Assembly (NCBI RefSeq): GCF_002056795.1
Contig: NZ_CP020104.1
Location: forward strand, 5,279,501 to 5,343,500
Direction of reading: 5' to 3'
Source: Spirosoma aerolatum
Lineage (GTDB): Bacteria; Bacteroidota; Bacteroidia; Cytophagales; Spirosomataceae
Length of the DNA: 64,000 bases
The translations under genes were made by a program, and so were the position numbers. Within the stretch, counting starts at the first letter, position 1. The number at the start of each line of letters is the position of its first letter. This document shows, in pieces, positions 34,631 through 42,842 of the stretch. The notes beneath the pieces are model-generated. The model ran no database searches, was not told where the DNA came from, and saw nothing but the letters and a program-made list of their open reading frames with translations.

Positions 34631-35865
34631 AAAAAGCCGTCATCGTATTGGTTATGGCCCTTTTGCTGGGGTGGCAACCGGATGGTTTTACACAGCAGAA
34701 ACCAGATTATCTTTCCATGGAGGCACAGGTTCAGGCGGCTTATGCAAAGCGCGACTGGCAGAGCGTACTGAAATTAACTCAATTGGCCGTTCTGAACCGA
34801 ATAGACTATTTCGCATTGCGACAGCGGGCTGGTATTGCCAGTTTTTCGCGGGGCGATTTTACGCAAAGCATTGAGCATCTGACGGCAGCCCGGCGGTTCA
34901 ATCACCACGATGCCACTACATTGACTTACCTGTACTACAGTCTGCTTCAGGATGGAAGAGCCGCCGAAGCCGTTGCTCAAGCCCATGAATACCCTACGGC
35001 TGTTAGTGACCAGTTAGGTATACGACCTTCTCAGTTCATCACCTCCCTGACGATTGAAAGCGGGATAAAACTAAGTTCGATACCCGACCAGGTAGGCAAT
35101 GCCACGTATTGGACAGTAGGCTTCGGGCATCGGCTGAATCCGTTCATGCATCTGTATCAGACGGTTGGGTATCTGCGGCAGCTATATGGCAACGACCTCC
35201 TATTGAATCAGGTTCAGTATACCGCCCGTGCCGATTTGCGATTCTCACCCGACTGGCTGTTATCCCCTGCGTTTCAATGGTTTTCGGTAAAAGGAGCGGG
35301 TACGACCATCACCGACCTTCGCCAGAACGGAACCGTATTTCATCTGAATCTGACCCGAAGCGGAGCGGGCTGGAAACTGTTTCCGATATTAACCTACTCA
35401 ACAATCAACAATGCCATGCAGGCGGCTACCCCATTCGAAAGCAGCGCAAACACACCTGCATCAGGTAGCTTTTCGGAACGTCAATGGCAACTGGGTGTAG
35501 GTGGAGAGTATGCCCTGCATCGGCTTCGGCTAGTAGGAAGCTATGAACTACAGGCCAAAACAGGTTCAAACGGGCCCTGGAATTCCATCTGGAACCTCAA
35601 CGCTGGGTTTACGGCTTCGCCCGCCTTTCGCGTTCGGGCTGGCTATGGGTATTTCCATACCAACAATTTTCTGGAATCAACAACGGGGATTTTCAATAAC
35701 GTACCCGACCCAACCCTCGACAAAACAACCCTTTTATTCAACTGGGGCCTTGGCAAACGCAGTTCGCTCTATCTGCTCGGTCAGTATGAGCGCAAAGAAG
35801 CACCGATGCTGAACCAGAATTACCGCTACCTGACGGTTTCAGGCGGCATAACGTTCCATTTCTAG
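34627..35865 (+). CDS. YaiO-type outer-membrane barrel with N-terminal TPR region
   Basis: A 412-aa exported protein with signal peptide (KKAVIVLVMALLLGWQPDGF, then TQQ). Residues about 30-125 look like TPR helices (AQVQAAYAKRDWQSVLKLTQ, then FSRGDFTQSIEHLTAARRFN). The rest are amphipathic strands ending TVSGGITFHF, the YaiO-like outer-membrane barrel pattern. It starts inside the stop codon of the UT-M23 gene, which indicates translational coupling. It probably provides the outer-membrane part of the operon. Confidence 0.75.
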   Translation: MKKAVIVLVMALLLGWQPDGFTQQKPDYLSMEAQVQAAYAKRDWQSVLKLTQLAVLNRIDYFALRQRAGIASFSRGDFTQSIEHLTAARRFNHHDATTLTYLYYSLLQDGRAAEAVAQAHEYPTAVSDQLGIRPSQFITSLTIESGIKLSSIPDQVGNATYWTVGFGHRLNPFMHLYQTVGYLRQLYGNDLLLNQVQYTARADLRFSPDWLLSPAFQWFSVKGAGTTITDLRQNGTVFHLNLTRSGAGWKLFPILTYSTINNAMQAATPFESSANTPASGSFSERQWQLGVGGEYALHRLRLVGSYELQAKTGSNGPWNSIWNLNAGFTASPAFRVRAGYGYFHTNNFLESTTGIFNNVPDPTLDKTTLLFNWGLGKRSSLYLLGQYERKEAPMLNQNYRYLTVSGGITFHF

Positions 35866-35888
35866 TACACTAAAACCAATTCATTGCC

Positions 35889-36497
35889 ATGAAATTCACG
35901 CAGCAAATAGCCTTTATCCTTATTATCGGTTTTGTTTCATTGTCGCAAACCTACGCCCAGACCTTGAATGCTTTTAAAGAAAGCTATTCGTATGAATCCA
36001 AAAAAGAATACAAAAAAGCCATAGCGGCCTTAAGCAAAGCCAACGACGATTCGTATGAGGTAAACCTACGGCAAGGTTGGCTTCACTACCTGGCGGGCTT
36101 ACTAACCGAATCGGTAAATTATTATCAAAAAGCGATTACCCAACGCCCCACCTCCATCGAAGCTCGTTTAGGCTATGCCTTACCCGCATCAGCTCTCAAT
36201 AACTGGGACAATGTGACCGAGCAATATCAGGCCGTACTCCGACTCGATCCCAACAATACCGTAACCAATTACCGAGTCGGGCTAATGTACTATTACCGGA
36301 AAGAGTATAAAACTGCAGAAAGCTATTTTCAGAAAGTGCTTAAACTCTATCCGTTCGACCATGACAGCTTACTCATGCTGGGCTGGACCAAATACATGCT
36401 GGGTCAGGGCAATGAAGCCCGTGTTTTGTTTAACAGAGCCCTGCTCAACACCCCCACCGATTCATCGGCCACGCAAGGGCTAGCCGCCCTGAAATAA
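35889..36497 (+). CDS. Secreted TPR-repeat protein
   Basis: A 202-aa periplasmic protein with signal peptide (FTQQIAFILIIGFVSLSQTY, then AQ). About four TPR units follow (ESKKEYKKAIAALSKANDDS, GLLTESVNYYQKAITQRPTS, NNWDNVTEQYQAVLRLDPNN, YRKEYKTAESYFQKVLKLYP, LGQGNEARVLFNRALLNTPT). It begins 23 bp after the YaiO-like gene and is probably the last gene of the operon. A scaffolding role is inferred. The 268 bp after it hold no gene I can support. Confidence 0.8.
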   Translation: MKFTQQIAFILIIGFVSLSQTYAQTLNAFKESYSYESKKEYKKAIAALSKANDDSYEVNLRQGWLHYLAGLLTESVNYYQKAITQRPTSIEARLGYALPASALNNWDNVTEQYQAVLRLDPNNTVTNYRVGLMYYYRKEYKTAESYFQKVLKLYPFDHDSLLMLGWTKYMLGQGNEARVLFNRALLNTPTDSSATQGLAALK

Positions 36498-36765
36498 GCG
36501 CAGTGAGTCTGGTTTAAACTGGAAATAATGACCGCCAACCAGCCTAGAAGTTAGCCCCCTGGAGAGTCGGGGTATGGCTTTTCATGAGTTTTGTGTGTAT
36601 TGCCACCACGACTGATATGGTTATACGCATAGAGTTCTCATAAACACGCGATTTCTGAATGAAAAGGGTATTTTGAGCGCACTGAATACTTATTACCCGT
36701 GAACAGCGTATTCAGTACGCCATATTGAATCGTTTAGCCCTAACTTATTACTATAATCGACTCTC

Positions 36766-38028
36766 ATGCAGGCAACATCCCTGGCGGACAAATCGAAACC
36801 GGCCGCTTTTACCGAAAACAAATACCTCGTTACCCTTGTGTTCGTCACCTCCCTGTTTATGCTCTGGGGCATTGCCATTACGATGGGGGATGTCTTGAAC
36901 CGGCATTTTCAGAACGTACTGCACGTATCGAAGGCCGAGTCAGGGCTGGTACAGTTTTCCATTTTTGGGGCGTATGCGGTCATGGGTATACCGGCGGGTT
37001 TGTTCATGAAACGCTTTGGGTATAAAAATGGCGTTTTATTGGGCCTTGGGCTGTATGCCATCGGTGCGTTTCTGTTTGTTCCGGCGGCCAATGCCGAGTC
37101 GTTTGGTTTTTTTCGGGGGGCTTTGTTCATCCTGGCCTGCGGACTGGCTACGCTGGAAACCGTTGCACACCCCTTTGTAGCCGGTCTGGGTGACCAGCGC
37201 ACCAGCGACCAGCGTATTAATTTTGCACAATCGTTCAACGGATTAGGAGCCGTTATCGGGCCGCTGCTGGGTGGTTATTTCATCCTGCGAGGTGGTCAGG
37301 AACATTCCAACGACCTGGAATCTGTGAAGATGCTTTATGTTATTATTGGCGCCGTTATCCTGAGTATTGCCATTGCGTTCTCGTTCGTCAAAGTTCCCCC
37401 TGTCCAGGACGCTCATTCTCTCGAAGCCGAGGCTGATGCCTATGCCGTTCCGACTGAACCGTCTGATTTAAAAGCGCCTAAAACCCTTTTTCAGCATCCG
37501 CATTTTATCTGGGCGGCTATTGCCCAGTTGTTCAATGTGGCCGCACAAGGTGGCACCTGGGCGTTCTTTATCAACTACGGCGTCGAAAAAATGGGCTTCC
37601 CCGCCGAAAAAGCGTCCTATTACTTCTCCTTCAGCATGGTTATGATGATGATCGGGCGATTTGTTGGAACGTATCTGATGCGGTTCATTGCCCCAAATAA
37701 GCTGCTGGCAGGGTTTGCCCTGGGCAGTATCACCATGTGTTTGCTGATTGCACAGAGCTGGGGCTGGATATCGTTCGTGGCACTCATCATGCTCAACTTC
37801 TTCTTCAGCATCATGTTTCCCACCATTTTCAGTCTGGGTCTGAAAGGATTAGGCAAACATACCCAACAGGCCTCGTCCTTTATTGTGATGGGTGTAGTTG
37901 GCGGTGCCCTCTTTCCTCCGCTTATGGGACAGATTGCCGATAAAGATATTGCCTCTGCTTATTACCTGCCCATTATCTGCTACGCCGTTATCTTCCTGTT
38001 TGGCGCTAAATTTTCAAAAGTCAGGTAA
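36766..38028 (+). CDS. FucP-type sugar MFS permease (FHS family)
   Basis: A 420-aa inner-membrane symporter of the fucose-galactose-glucose-H+ family. Twelve hydrophobic segments are evident. Typical blocks are FMLWGIAITMGDVLNRHFQN, AVMGIPAGLFMKRFGYKNGV, LETVAHPFVAGLG, RINFAQSFNGLGAVIGPLLG and IMFPTIFSLGLKGLGKHTQQ. With KduI and a ROK sugar kinase downstream, hexuronate or a related sugar is a plausible substrate, though FHS proteins vary widely. A hairpin follows at 38048. Confidence 0.88.
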   Translation: MQATSLADKSKPAAFTENKYLVTLVFVTSLFMLWGIAITMGDVLNRHFQNVLHVSKAESGLVQFSIFGAYAVMGIPAGLFMKRFGYKNGVLLGLGLYAIGAFLFVPAANAESFGFFRGALFILACGLATLETVAHPFVAGLGDQRTSDQRINFAQSFNGLGAVIGPLLGGYFILRGGQEHSNDLESVKMLYVIIGAVILSIAIAFSFVKVPPVQDAHSLEAEADAYAVPTEPSDLKAPKTLFQHPHFIWAAIAQLFNVAAQGGTWAFFINYGVEKMGFPAEKASYYFSFSMVMMMIGRFVGTYLMRFIAPNKLLAGFALGSITMCLLIAQSWGWISFVALIMLNFFFSIMFPTIFSLGLKGLGKHTQQASSFIVMGVVGGALFPPLMGQIADKDIASAYYLPIICYAVIFLFGAKFSKVR

Positions 38029-38047
38029 TTTGGCATTTGTACGATAG

Positions 38048-38087
38048 GGTTTGACGTTGGTGACGATAAGCCTACCAACGTCAAACC
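38048..38087 (+). terminator. 14-bp hairpin after the permease gene
   Basis: GGTTTGACGTTGGT (38048-38061) and ACCAACGTCAAACC (38074-38087) are perfectly complementary around a 12-nt loop, 19 bp after the stop codon. There is no strong U-tract downstream on this strand, so it may only stabilise the mRNA end. Confidence 0.6.
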
Positions 38088-38228
38088 AAAAATATTCAGT
38101 CTACAAGGGAGTATTACAGACCAACTAACGACTATTTTAGTATAGGTAAGGGATAGCCATAAACCGACAGCTACTCTACCAGATTACCTCATACGCCTAA
38201 ACGCCTGCCGACAACAGGCAACCAGTAT

Positions 38229-39113
38229 ATGCAAACTGAATTGACCCCAGTGGCCCATAAACAGGCTGAACAGACGGTTACGTTTGAAAGCCGCTATGCT
38301 TCCTCACCAAACGAAGTGAAAGGGATGAATACAGAACAGCTTCGGCAGAATTTCCTGATCGAAACCCTATTCGTTGCCGATCAATTTCGCTGGGTACTTT
38401 CCTTTTTCGACCGCTACCTGACGGGGGGCGTTATGCCCGTAGCCGGAACGCTTACGCTGGAAGCACCCGATCAACTCAAGGCAACCTATTTTCTCGAACG
38501 CCGTGAACTGGGTATCATCAACGTGGGCGGCCCCGGACGCGTAATGGCAGAAGGGGTTGCTTATGATCTGGAATACAAAGAAGCGCTTTATATTGGTCAG
38601 GGAACCCAGGACGTACAGTTTCTGTCGCACGACGAGGCCAAACCTGCCAAATTTTACCTGAATTCGACACCCGCTCACCGCAACTACCCTACCCGAAAAG
38701 TATCGCGGGCCGAAGCTGATGTTGTCACGCTGGGTAGCCTTGAAACAGCTAATCACCGCACGATCAACAAGTTGCTCGTCAATAGTGTACTACCGACCTG
38801 CCAGTTGCAGATGGGCATGACTGAACTGAAAGCCGGAAGCATCTGGAATACCATGCCTGCCCACACCCACGACCGACGCATGGAAGTGTATTTCTATTTC
38901 GAAGTCCCTGAAGGGCAAAGCGTTTGTCATTTTATGGGTCAACCGCAGGAAACCCGCCACATCTGGATGCAAAACGAGCAGGCTGTCATTTCGCCCAACT
39001 GGTCCATCCACTCGGGGGCAGGCACCTCCAACTACACATTTATCTGGGGTATGGCAGGCGAAAACCTTGATTATGGCGACATGGATTTCAGTCCAATCAC
39101 CGAACTTCGTTAG
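38229..39113 (+). CDS. kduI: 5-dehydro-4-deoxy-D-glucuronate isomerase
   Basis: A 294-aa cupin isomerase that converts 5-keto-4-deoxyuronate to 2,5-diketo-3-deoxygluconate in pectin and glycosaminoglycan breakdown. Family blocks are ATYFLERRELGIINVGGPG, KFYLNSTPAHRNYPTRKVS, IWNTMPAHTHDRRMEVYFYF (metal-binding His residues), MGQPQETRHIWMQNEQAVIS and WSIHSGAGTSNYTFIWGMAGE. The first about 17 residues extend beyond the E. coli enzyme (278 aa), and the start may lie at the internal ATG 38328. It is cytoplasmic. Confidence 0.95.
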   Translation: MQTELTPVAHKQAEQTVTFESRYASSPNEVKGMNTEQLRQNFLIETLFVADQFRWVLSFFDRYLTGGVMPVAGTLTLEAPDQLKATYFLERRELGIINVGGPGRVMAEGVAYDLEYKEALYIGQGTQDVQFLSHDEAKPAKFYLNSTPAHRNYPTRKVSRAEADVVTLGSLETANHRTINKLLVNSVLPTCQLQMGMTELKAGSIWNTMPAHTHDRRMEVYFYFEVPEGQSVCHFMGQPQETRHIWMQNEQAVISPNWSIHSGAGTSNYTFIWGMAGENLDYGDMDFSPITELR

Positions 39114-39116
39114 CTT

Positions 39117-39208
39117 GTTTACGGTTTTCGGTTTATGATTTTCGCAGGACTGACGCATCATTAGTTTAACGCCAGACTTCCGAAAACCAAATACCGAAAA
39201 CTGAAACC
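39117..39208. repeat. TTTACGGT-TTCGGTTTA repeat, copy 1
   Basis: TTTACGGTTTTCGGTTTATG (39118-39137) is followed by the complementary-style CCGAAAACCAAATACCGAAA around 39180-39199, with GGTTTTCGG/CCGAAAACC as inverted cores. The 18-bp TTTACGGT(T/C)TTCGGTTTA motif recurs in the perfect-looking palindrome at 42744-42826. This is a dispersed intergenic palindromic element, here between kduI and the ROK gene. Confidence 0.6.
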
Positions 39209-39216
39209 TTTACCCA

Positions 39217-40137
39217 ATGCAAACTTACTGGGGTGTTGACCTGGGCGGCACCAAGATCGAAGGGGTTGTACTTACCGCTCCATCGCCCAATGCGATCCTG
39301 ATTCGCAAACGCATCGACACCGAAGCCCATTACGGCTACGATCACATTATCAATCAGATCGTTAAGCTCGTCAATCTCCTAAAAGCCGAAACGGGTATCA
39401 CCCCTGATAAGATCGGCTTCTGTACCCCCGGCACACTGGACCCTGGCCTGGGAACCATGAAAAACTCGAACATGACCAGTATCAACGGAATGCCCTTCCG
39501 CGATGATCTGATGCGGGCCCTGGGTATCCCCGTCACCACGACCAACGATGCCAATTGCTTTGCCCTTTCTGAGGCTACTATGGGCATTGTGCAGGACGTC
39601 ATTCCTGACTACCGGATGGTCTTCGGCGTCATTCTCGGAACGGGTGTGGGCGGTGGGGTAGTGTTTCGTGGCCTCGACGGACAGCCTGTCGTACAGGCCG
39701 GAAGGCAGGGGATCGGGGGCGAATGGGGCCATAATATTCTAGAAGAAAACGGCTATGCCTGCTACTGCGGCAAACGTGGCTGTAACGAACAGGTAATTTC
39801 GGGCCCGGCCCTCCAGCGGTTCTACCTCGAGCAAAGTGGTGAAAGTCGAAATCTGAAAGAAATTCTCGACCGGTATCATAGGCGAATCGATCCCTATGCC
39901 GAAGCCACCGTTGAACGGATGCTGGAGTATTTCGGGCGAGCCGTTTCAACCATCGTCAACATGCTCGACCCCGACGCTATTATTCTGGGTGGGGGCGTTG
40001 GCAACGTCGATTTACTCTATACTGAGGGTGTTGAGCGAGCCAAAAAATACGCATTCAACGATGGCCGATTGAATACGTTGTTTCTGAAGCCTAAACTGGG
40101 CGACAGTGCCGGGGTGTTCGGTGCCGCGTTGATGTAA
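39217..40137 (+). CDS. ROK-family sugar kinase
   Basis: A 306-aa ROK protein without a helix-turn-helix, so a kinase rather than a repressor. The ATP phosphate loop YWGVDLGGTKIEGVVL is at the start and the catalytic Asp in TTNDANCFALSEA. GVILGTGVGGGVV and the zinc motif GYACYCGKRGCNEQVISGPA follow. Fructose, mannose or glucose analogues are usual substrates. It sits 103 bp after kduI and is probably part of the same sugar module. Confidence 0.88.
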   Translation: MQTYWGVDLGGTKIEGVVLTAPSPNAILIRKRIDTEAHYGYDHIINQIVKLVNLLKAETGITPDKIGFCTPGTLDPGLGTMKNSNMTSINGMPFRDDLMRALGIPVTTTNDANCFALSEATMGIVQDVIPDYRMVFGVILGTGVGGGVVFRGLDGQPVVQAGRQGIGGEWGHNILEENGYACYCGKRGCNEQVISGPALQRFYLEQSGESRNLKEILDRYHRRIDPYAEATVERMLEYFGRAVSTIVNMLDPDAIILGGGVGNVDLLYTEGVERAKKYAFNDGRLNTLFLKPKLGDSAGVFGAALM

Positions 40138-40199
40138 GGACGTATGGAAGGGATGAAAGCAACACCAGGGTTTTACAGCCCTTCCGCTTCTCCGTCCGC

Positions 40200-41471
40200 T
40201 CATTGCTTCTCCATTTTTTTCCTCAACAATTCCTTCTCTGCCATCGAAGACGTAAGTTGAATGGCACGCTGGTAATGAATCCGGGCGGGTTCAAATTGGC
40301 CGTTCTGTTCGTATAGATCACCCAGAATAGCGTGATAATGATGCATGGAATCTAAGCCGGACAGGTTAGCCACTTCAGTCAGTGCTTTTTGTGGACCTTC
40401 TACGTTTGCCAGCGCAACAGCCCGATTCAACGCTACCACGGGCGACGGCTTTAGGCCCAGTAGCAGATCATAATACAGCAAAATGGTAGGCCAGTCGGTT
40501 GCCGCGTAGGTAGGAGCTATACAATGAAGCATGGCGATACCGGCTTCAAGATGATATTCACCGGGCGCTGCTCCCTCGGCCGAACGATTCAGGTATACAT
40601 GCCCCCGTCGAATGAGAGCCTGGTTCCAGCGACTTCGATCCTGATCGGCGAGCAGGATGATGGCCCCGCTAGCATCAGTTCGGGCGTCGAAACGGGCAGC
40701 CTGAAAACACATAAGTGCCAATAGCGCATCAACAGTAGGCTGCTGGGTGCGAGGGGTCTGCGCAAGCAACAGACAGAGCCGCATGGCTTCTTCGCATAAA
40801 TCCTGCCGGATCAGTTGATCAGGGTTCGATGAATTATACCCCTCGTTAAACAGCAAGTAAATGCTTTTCAGAACAGCATCCAGCCGAACCAGCAATTGAG
40901 CGCCCATTGGAACGTCGAGCTGGATACCGTCTTGCCGGAGCTTTTCTTTGGCCCGGTAAATCCGTTTGGCAATTGTTTCTTCGGTAGTCAGAAAGGCACC
41001 AGCAATTTCCCGAACGCTCAGCCCGCAAAGAATTTTCAGGCACATCGCCATCTGCGATTCGATGCCAATAGCCGGATGGCAGATCGCAAATAGCATCCGT
41101 AACTGGCTGTCCGTGATTTCTTCATCGAAAAAGAAGCGCTCCTGCATCGTATCGGCGTTTTCCTGTTGATGCCAATAATCCGTTTGAACACTGATTTCCC
41201 GAAACCGCTTTTCACGACGAACTACATCCAACGCTTTGTTCCGGGCTACTCGATACAGCCACGCGCCCGGATTATCGGGAATGCCCTGAAATCGCCAGCT
41301 TTGCAACGCCTGTACCATCGTATCCTGCACAATGTCCTCTGCCTGATCAACCCGATCGAACCCAAGCATGCAGGTCAACACCGATACAATCCGACCAGCT
41401 TCGTGCCGGAACAGGTGACTTACGAGCTGACCAGGTTCGGTTGAGGATACTATGTTGTCAGGCATGTGCAT
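40200..41471 (-). CDS. ECF42-type RNA polymerase sigma factor with C-terminal DUF6596/TPR domain
   Basis: A 423-aa sigma factor starting at ATG 41471 (an in-frame TTG at 41483 adds four residues). The N-terminal 170 residues hold sigma regions 2 (DRVDQAEDIVQDTMVQALQS, NPGAWLYRVARNKALD) and 4 (LRMLFAICHPAIGIESQMAM, GLSVREIAGAFLTTEETIAK). The C-terminal 240 residues are the helical TPR-like extension characteristic of ECF42 (SIYLLFNEGYNSS, GLKPSPVVALNRAVALANVE, RIHYQRAIQLTSS). The YCII/DGPF gene upstream is the standard partner of this group. The extension regulates activity instead of an anti-sigma factor. Confidence 0.92.
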   Translation of the reverse strand: MHMPDNIVSSTEPGQLVSHLFRHEAGRIVSVLTCMLGFDRVDQAEDIVQDTMVQALQSWRFQGIPDNPGAWLYRVARNKALDVVRREKRFREISVQTDYWHQQENADTMQERFFFDEEITDSQLRMLFAICHPAIGIESQMAMCLKILCGLSVREIAGAFLTTEETIAKRIYRAKEKLRQDGIQLDVPMGAQLLVRLDAVLKSIYLLFNEGYNSSNPDQLIRQDLCEEAMRLCLLLAQTPRTQQPTVDALLALMCFQAARFDARTDASGAIILLADQDRSRWNQALIRRGHVYLNRSAEGAAPGEYHLEAGIAMLHCIAPTYAATDWPTILLYYDLLLGLKPSPVVALNRAVALANVEGPQKALTEVANLSGLDSMHHYHAILGDLYEQNGQFEPARIHYQRAIQLTSSMAEKELLRKKMEKQ

Positions 41472-41623
41472 GCGTATAGTCAATTTAGCGCCATCCGCTC
41501 AGAATAAGCTCTATAAAGTAGCTAGATGGGATTAATAGTTTAAGTTTCAGATAATCTGCGTTCTGCTAATCCGGCGGCCCCGTACGAAATCAGACCTACC
41601 GGACTAACAGAACCTAGAGATGC

Positions 41624-41977
41624 CTATTCGAAGTTGATGATCGGCCGAACTTCAACGGTGCCCTCCGAATCGAACATGGGACACCCTTTCGCCAGTTCGA
41701 CGGCCTCATCCAGACTAGCTGCCGTCAGCAACATATAGCCCCCTACAATCTCTTTCCCTTCGGTAAACGGCCCGTCGGTAATAACCTGTCCGCCTTTCGT
41801 CATGGTTTTCCCAATGGGTGCCAATGCATCGGTCCCGATCAGTTTTCCCTGTGCGGCAATACCCCCTATCCAGGTATTCCATTTTTGAATTTCGGCCTGC
41901 ATGGCTTCGGGCGACATATCCATCAATGCAGTTTCCTGAGAATACGGCGAGTGAAAGACGAGCATAAATTTGTCCAT
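41624..41977 (-). CDS. YCII-related (DGPF) protein
   Basis: A 117-aa ferredoxin-like-fold protein of the YCII family, with the diagnostic ITDGPFTEGKEIVGGYMLL segment and MLVFHSPYSQETALMDMSPE at the start. It is upstream of and codirectional with the ECF42 sigma gene, 152 bp apart. This DGPF-ECF42 pairing is conserved in many bacteria. Its biochemical role is unclear. Confidence 0.92.
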   Translation of the reverse strand: MDKFMLVFHSPYSQETALMDMSPEAMQAEIQKWNTWIGGIAAQGKLIGTDALAPIGKTMTKGGQVITDGPFTEGKEIVGGYMLLTAASLDEAVELAKGCPMFDSEGTVEVRPIINFE

Positions 41978-42269
41978 TCGATTTGATTGTTTTAGAGGTT
42001 ATTGATTTGTTTTTCGTCACTAAGACGAATGGCGGCCCGTAAATCGGACAGGTAAGCTAAAAATTTTTCTTTTTTTTATTTATCAGACTGACATACACTC
42101 GTAATCAGCACAGTAAGTTTCACAAAAAATGGGCTTATTCCTTACGAAAAAGACTGGTAATACCTGGGAAGCCTGCCATTTTATCAGTTAAAAAGCAACT
42201 TTCCCCGTTTACTTGTTGTACTAAAAAGAAGGCATTGCCATAGCAGGCGATGCTGTAAATAAACCAATC

Positions 42270-42737
42270 ATGAACATTACAAAAAACAAGGTAGCTGCTA
42301 TCCATTATACCCTGCGTGATGATCAGGGGACTATTTTGGATTCGAGCCAGGGCCGCGACCCATTGTACTACCTGCACGGAGCACAAAACCTGATTCCGGG
42401 TATGGAAGAAGGCCTGGAAGGGCGTACGAAAGGCGACCACTTTCAAATTGACGTAACGCCCGAAAAAGGCTATGGCAAACGCGACCCACAGCTTGTTGAG
42501 GCAGTACCTCGCCGGGCATTTGGTGGCCAGAACATAGAAGTTGGTATGCAGTTCCAAACCAACGACGGTCAGGTAGTTACCGTAACCGGTGTTGATCCTG
42601 AAAACATTACGGTTGACGCCAACCACCCTCTGGCCGACCAGAATCTCCATTTCGATGTCGAAGTAATTGAGGTCCGCGATGCTAGTCCCGAAGAATTGGC
42701 TCATGGCCATGTTCACGGACCTGGTGGGCATCATTAA
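42270..42737 (+). CDS. SlyD-like FKBP-type peptidyl-prolyl isomerase
   Basis: A 155-aa protein of the SlyD class. The FKBP half opens with KVAAIHYTLRDDQGTILDSS and has PLYYLHGAQNLIPGMEEGLE. The insert-in-flap chaperone domain lies at about 70-125 (RDPQLVEAVPRRAFGG, GVDPENITVDANHPLADQNL). The C-terminus is short and His-rich (HGHVHGPGGHH), consistent with metal binding. It acts in cytoplasmic folding. The 292 bp before it contain nothing recognised. Confidence 0.93.
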   Translation: MNITKNKVAAIHYTLRDDQGTILDSSQGRDPLYYLHGAQNLIPGMEEGLEGRTKGDHFQIDVTPEKGYGKRDPQLVEAVPRRAFGGQNIEVGMQFQTNDGQVVTVTGVDPENITVDANHPLADQNLHFDVEVIEVRDASPEELAHGHVHGPGGHH

Positions 42738-42743
42738 TAGTTC

Positions 42744-42826
42744 ACAGTTTACGGTCTTCGGTTTACAGTGGCTGAAGCAATAAGTCTTATCGCGTTAGCC
42801 ACTGTAATCCGAAGACCGTAAACTGT
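42744..42826. repeat. 30-bp near-perfect palindrome, TTTACGGT-TTCGGTTTA repeat copy 2
   Basis: Arms 42744-42773 and 42797-42826 are reverse complements with one mismatch, around a 23-nt loop. The left arm starts ACAGTTTACGGTCTTCGG and shares 18 bp with the element at 39118. It fills the gap between the FKBP gene and tsaC and abuts the tsaC promoter. It is a likely mobile or dispersed palindrome and could act as a terminator. Confidence 0.8.
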
Positions 42827-42829
42827 ACT

Positions 42830-42837
42830 TATCTTTG
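42830..42837 (+). promoter_or_regulatory. TAnnTTTG promoter box of tsaC
   Basis: TATCTTTG followed by CAC is an exact Bacteroidota -7 box. The ATG at 42843 lies only 5 bp after it, so the transcript probably begins at or next to the start codon and is essentially leaderless. Confidence 0.65.
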
Positions 42838-42842
42838 CACGT

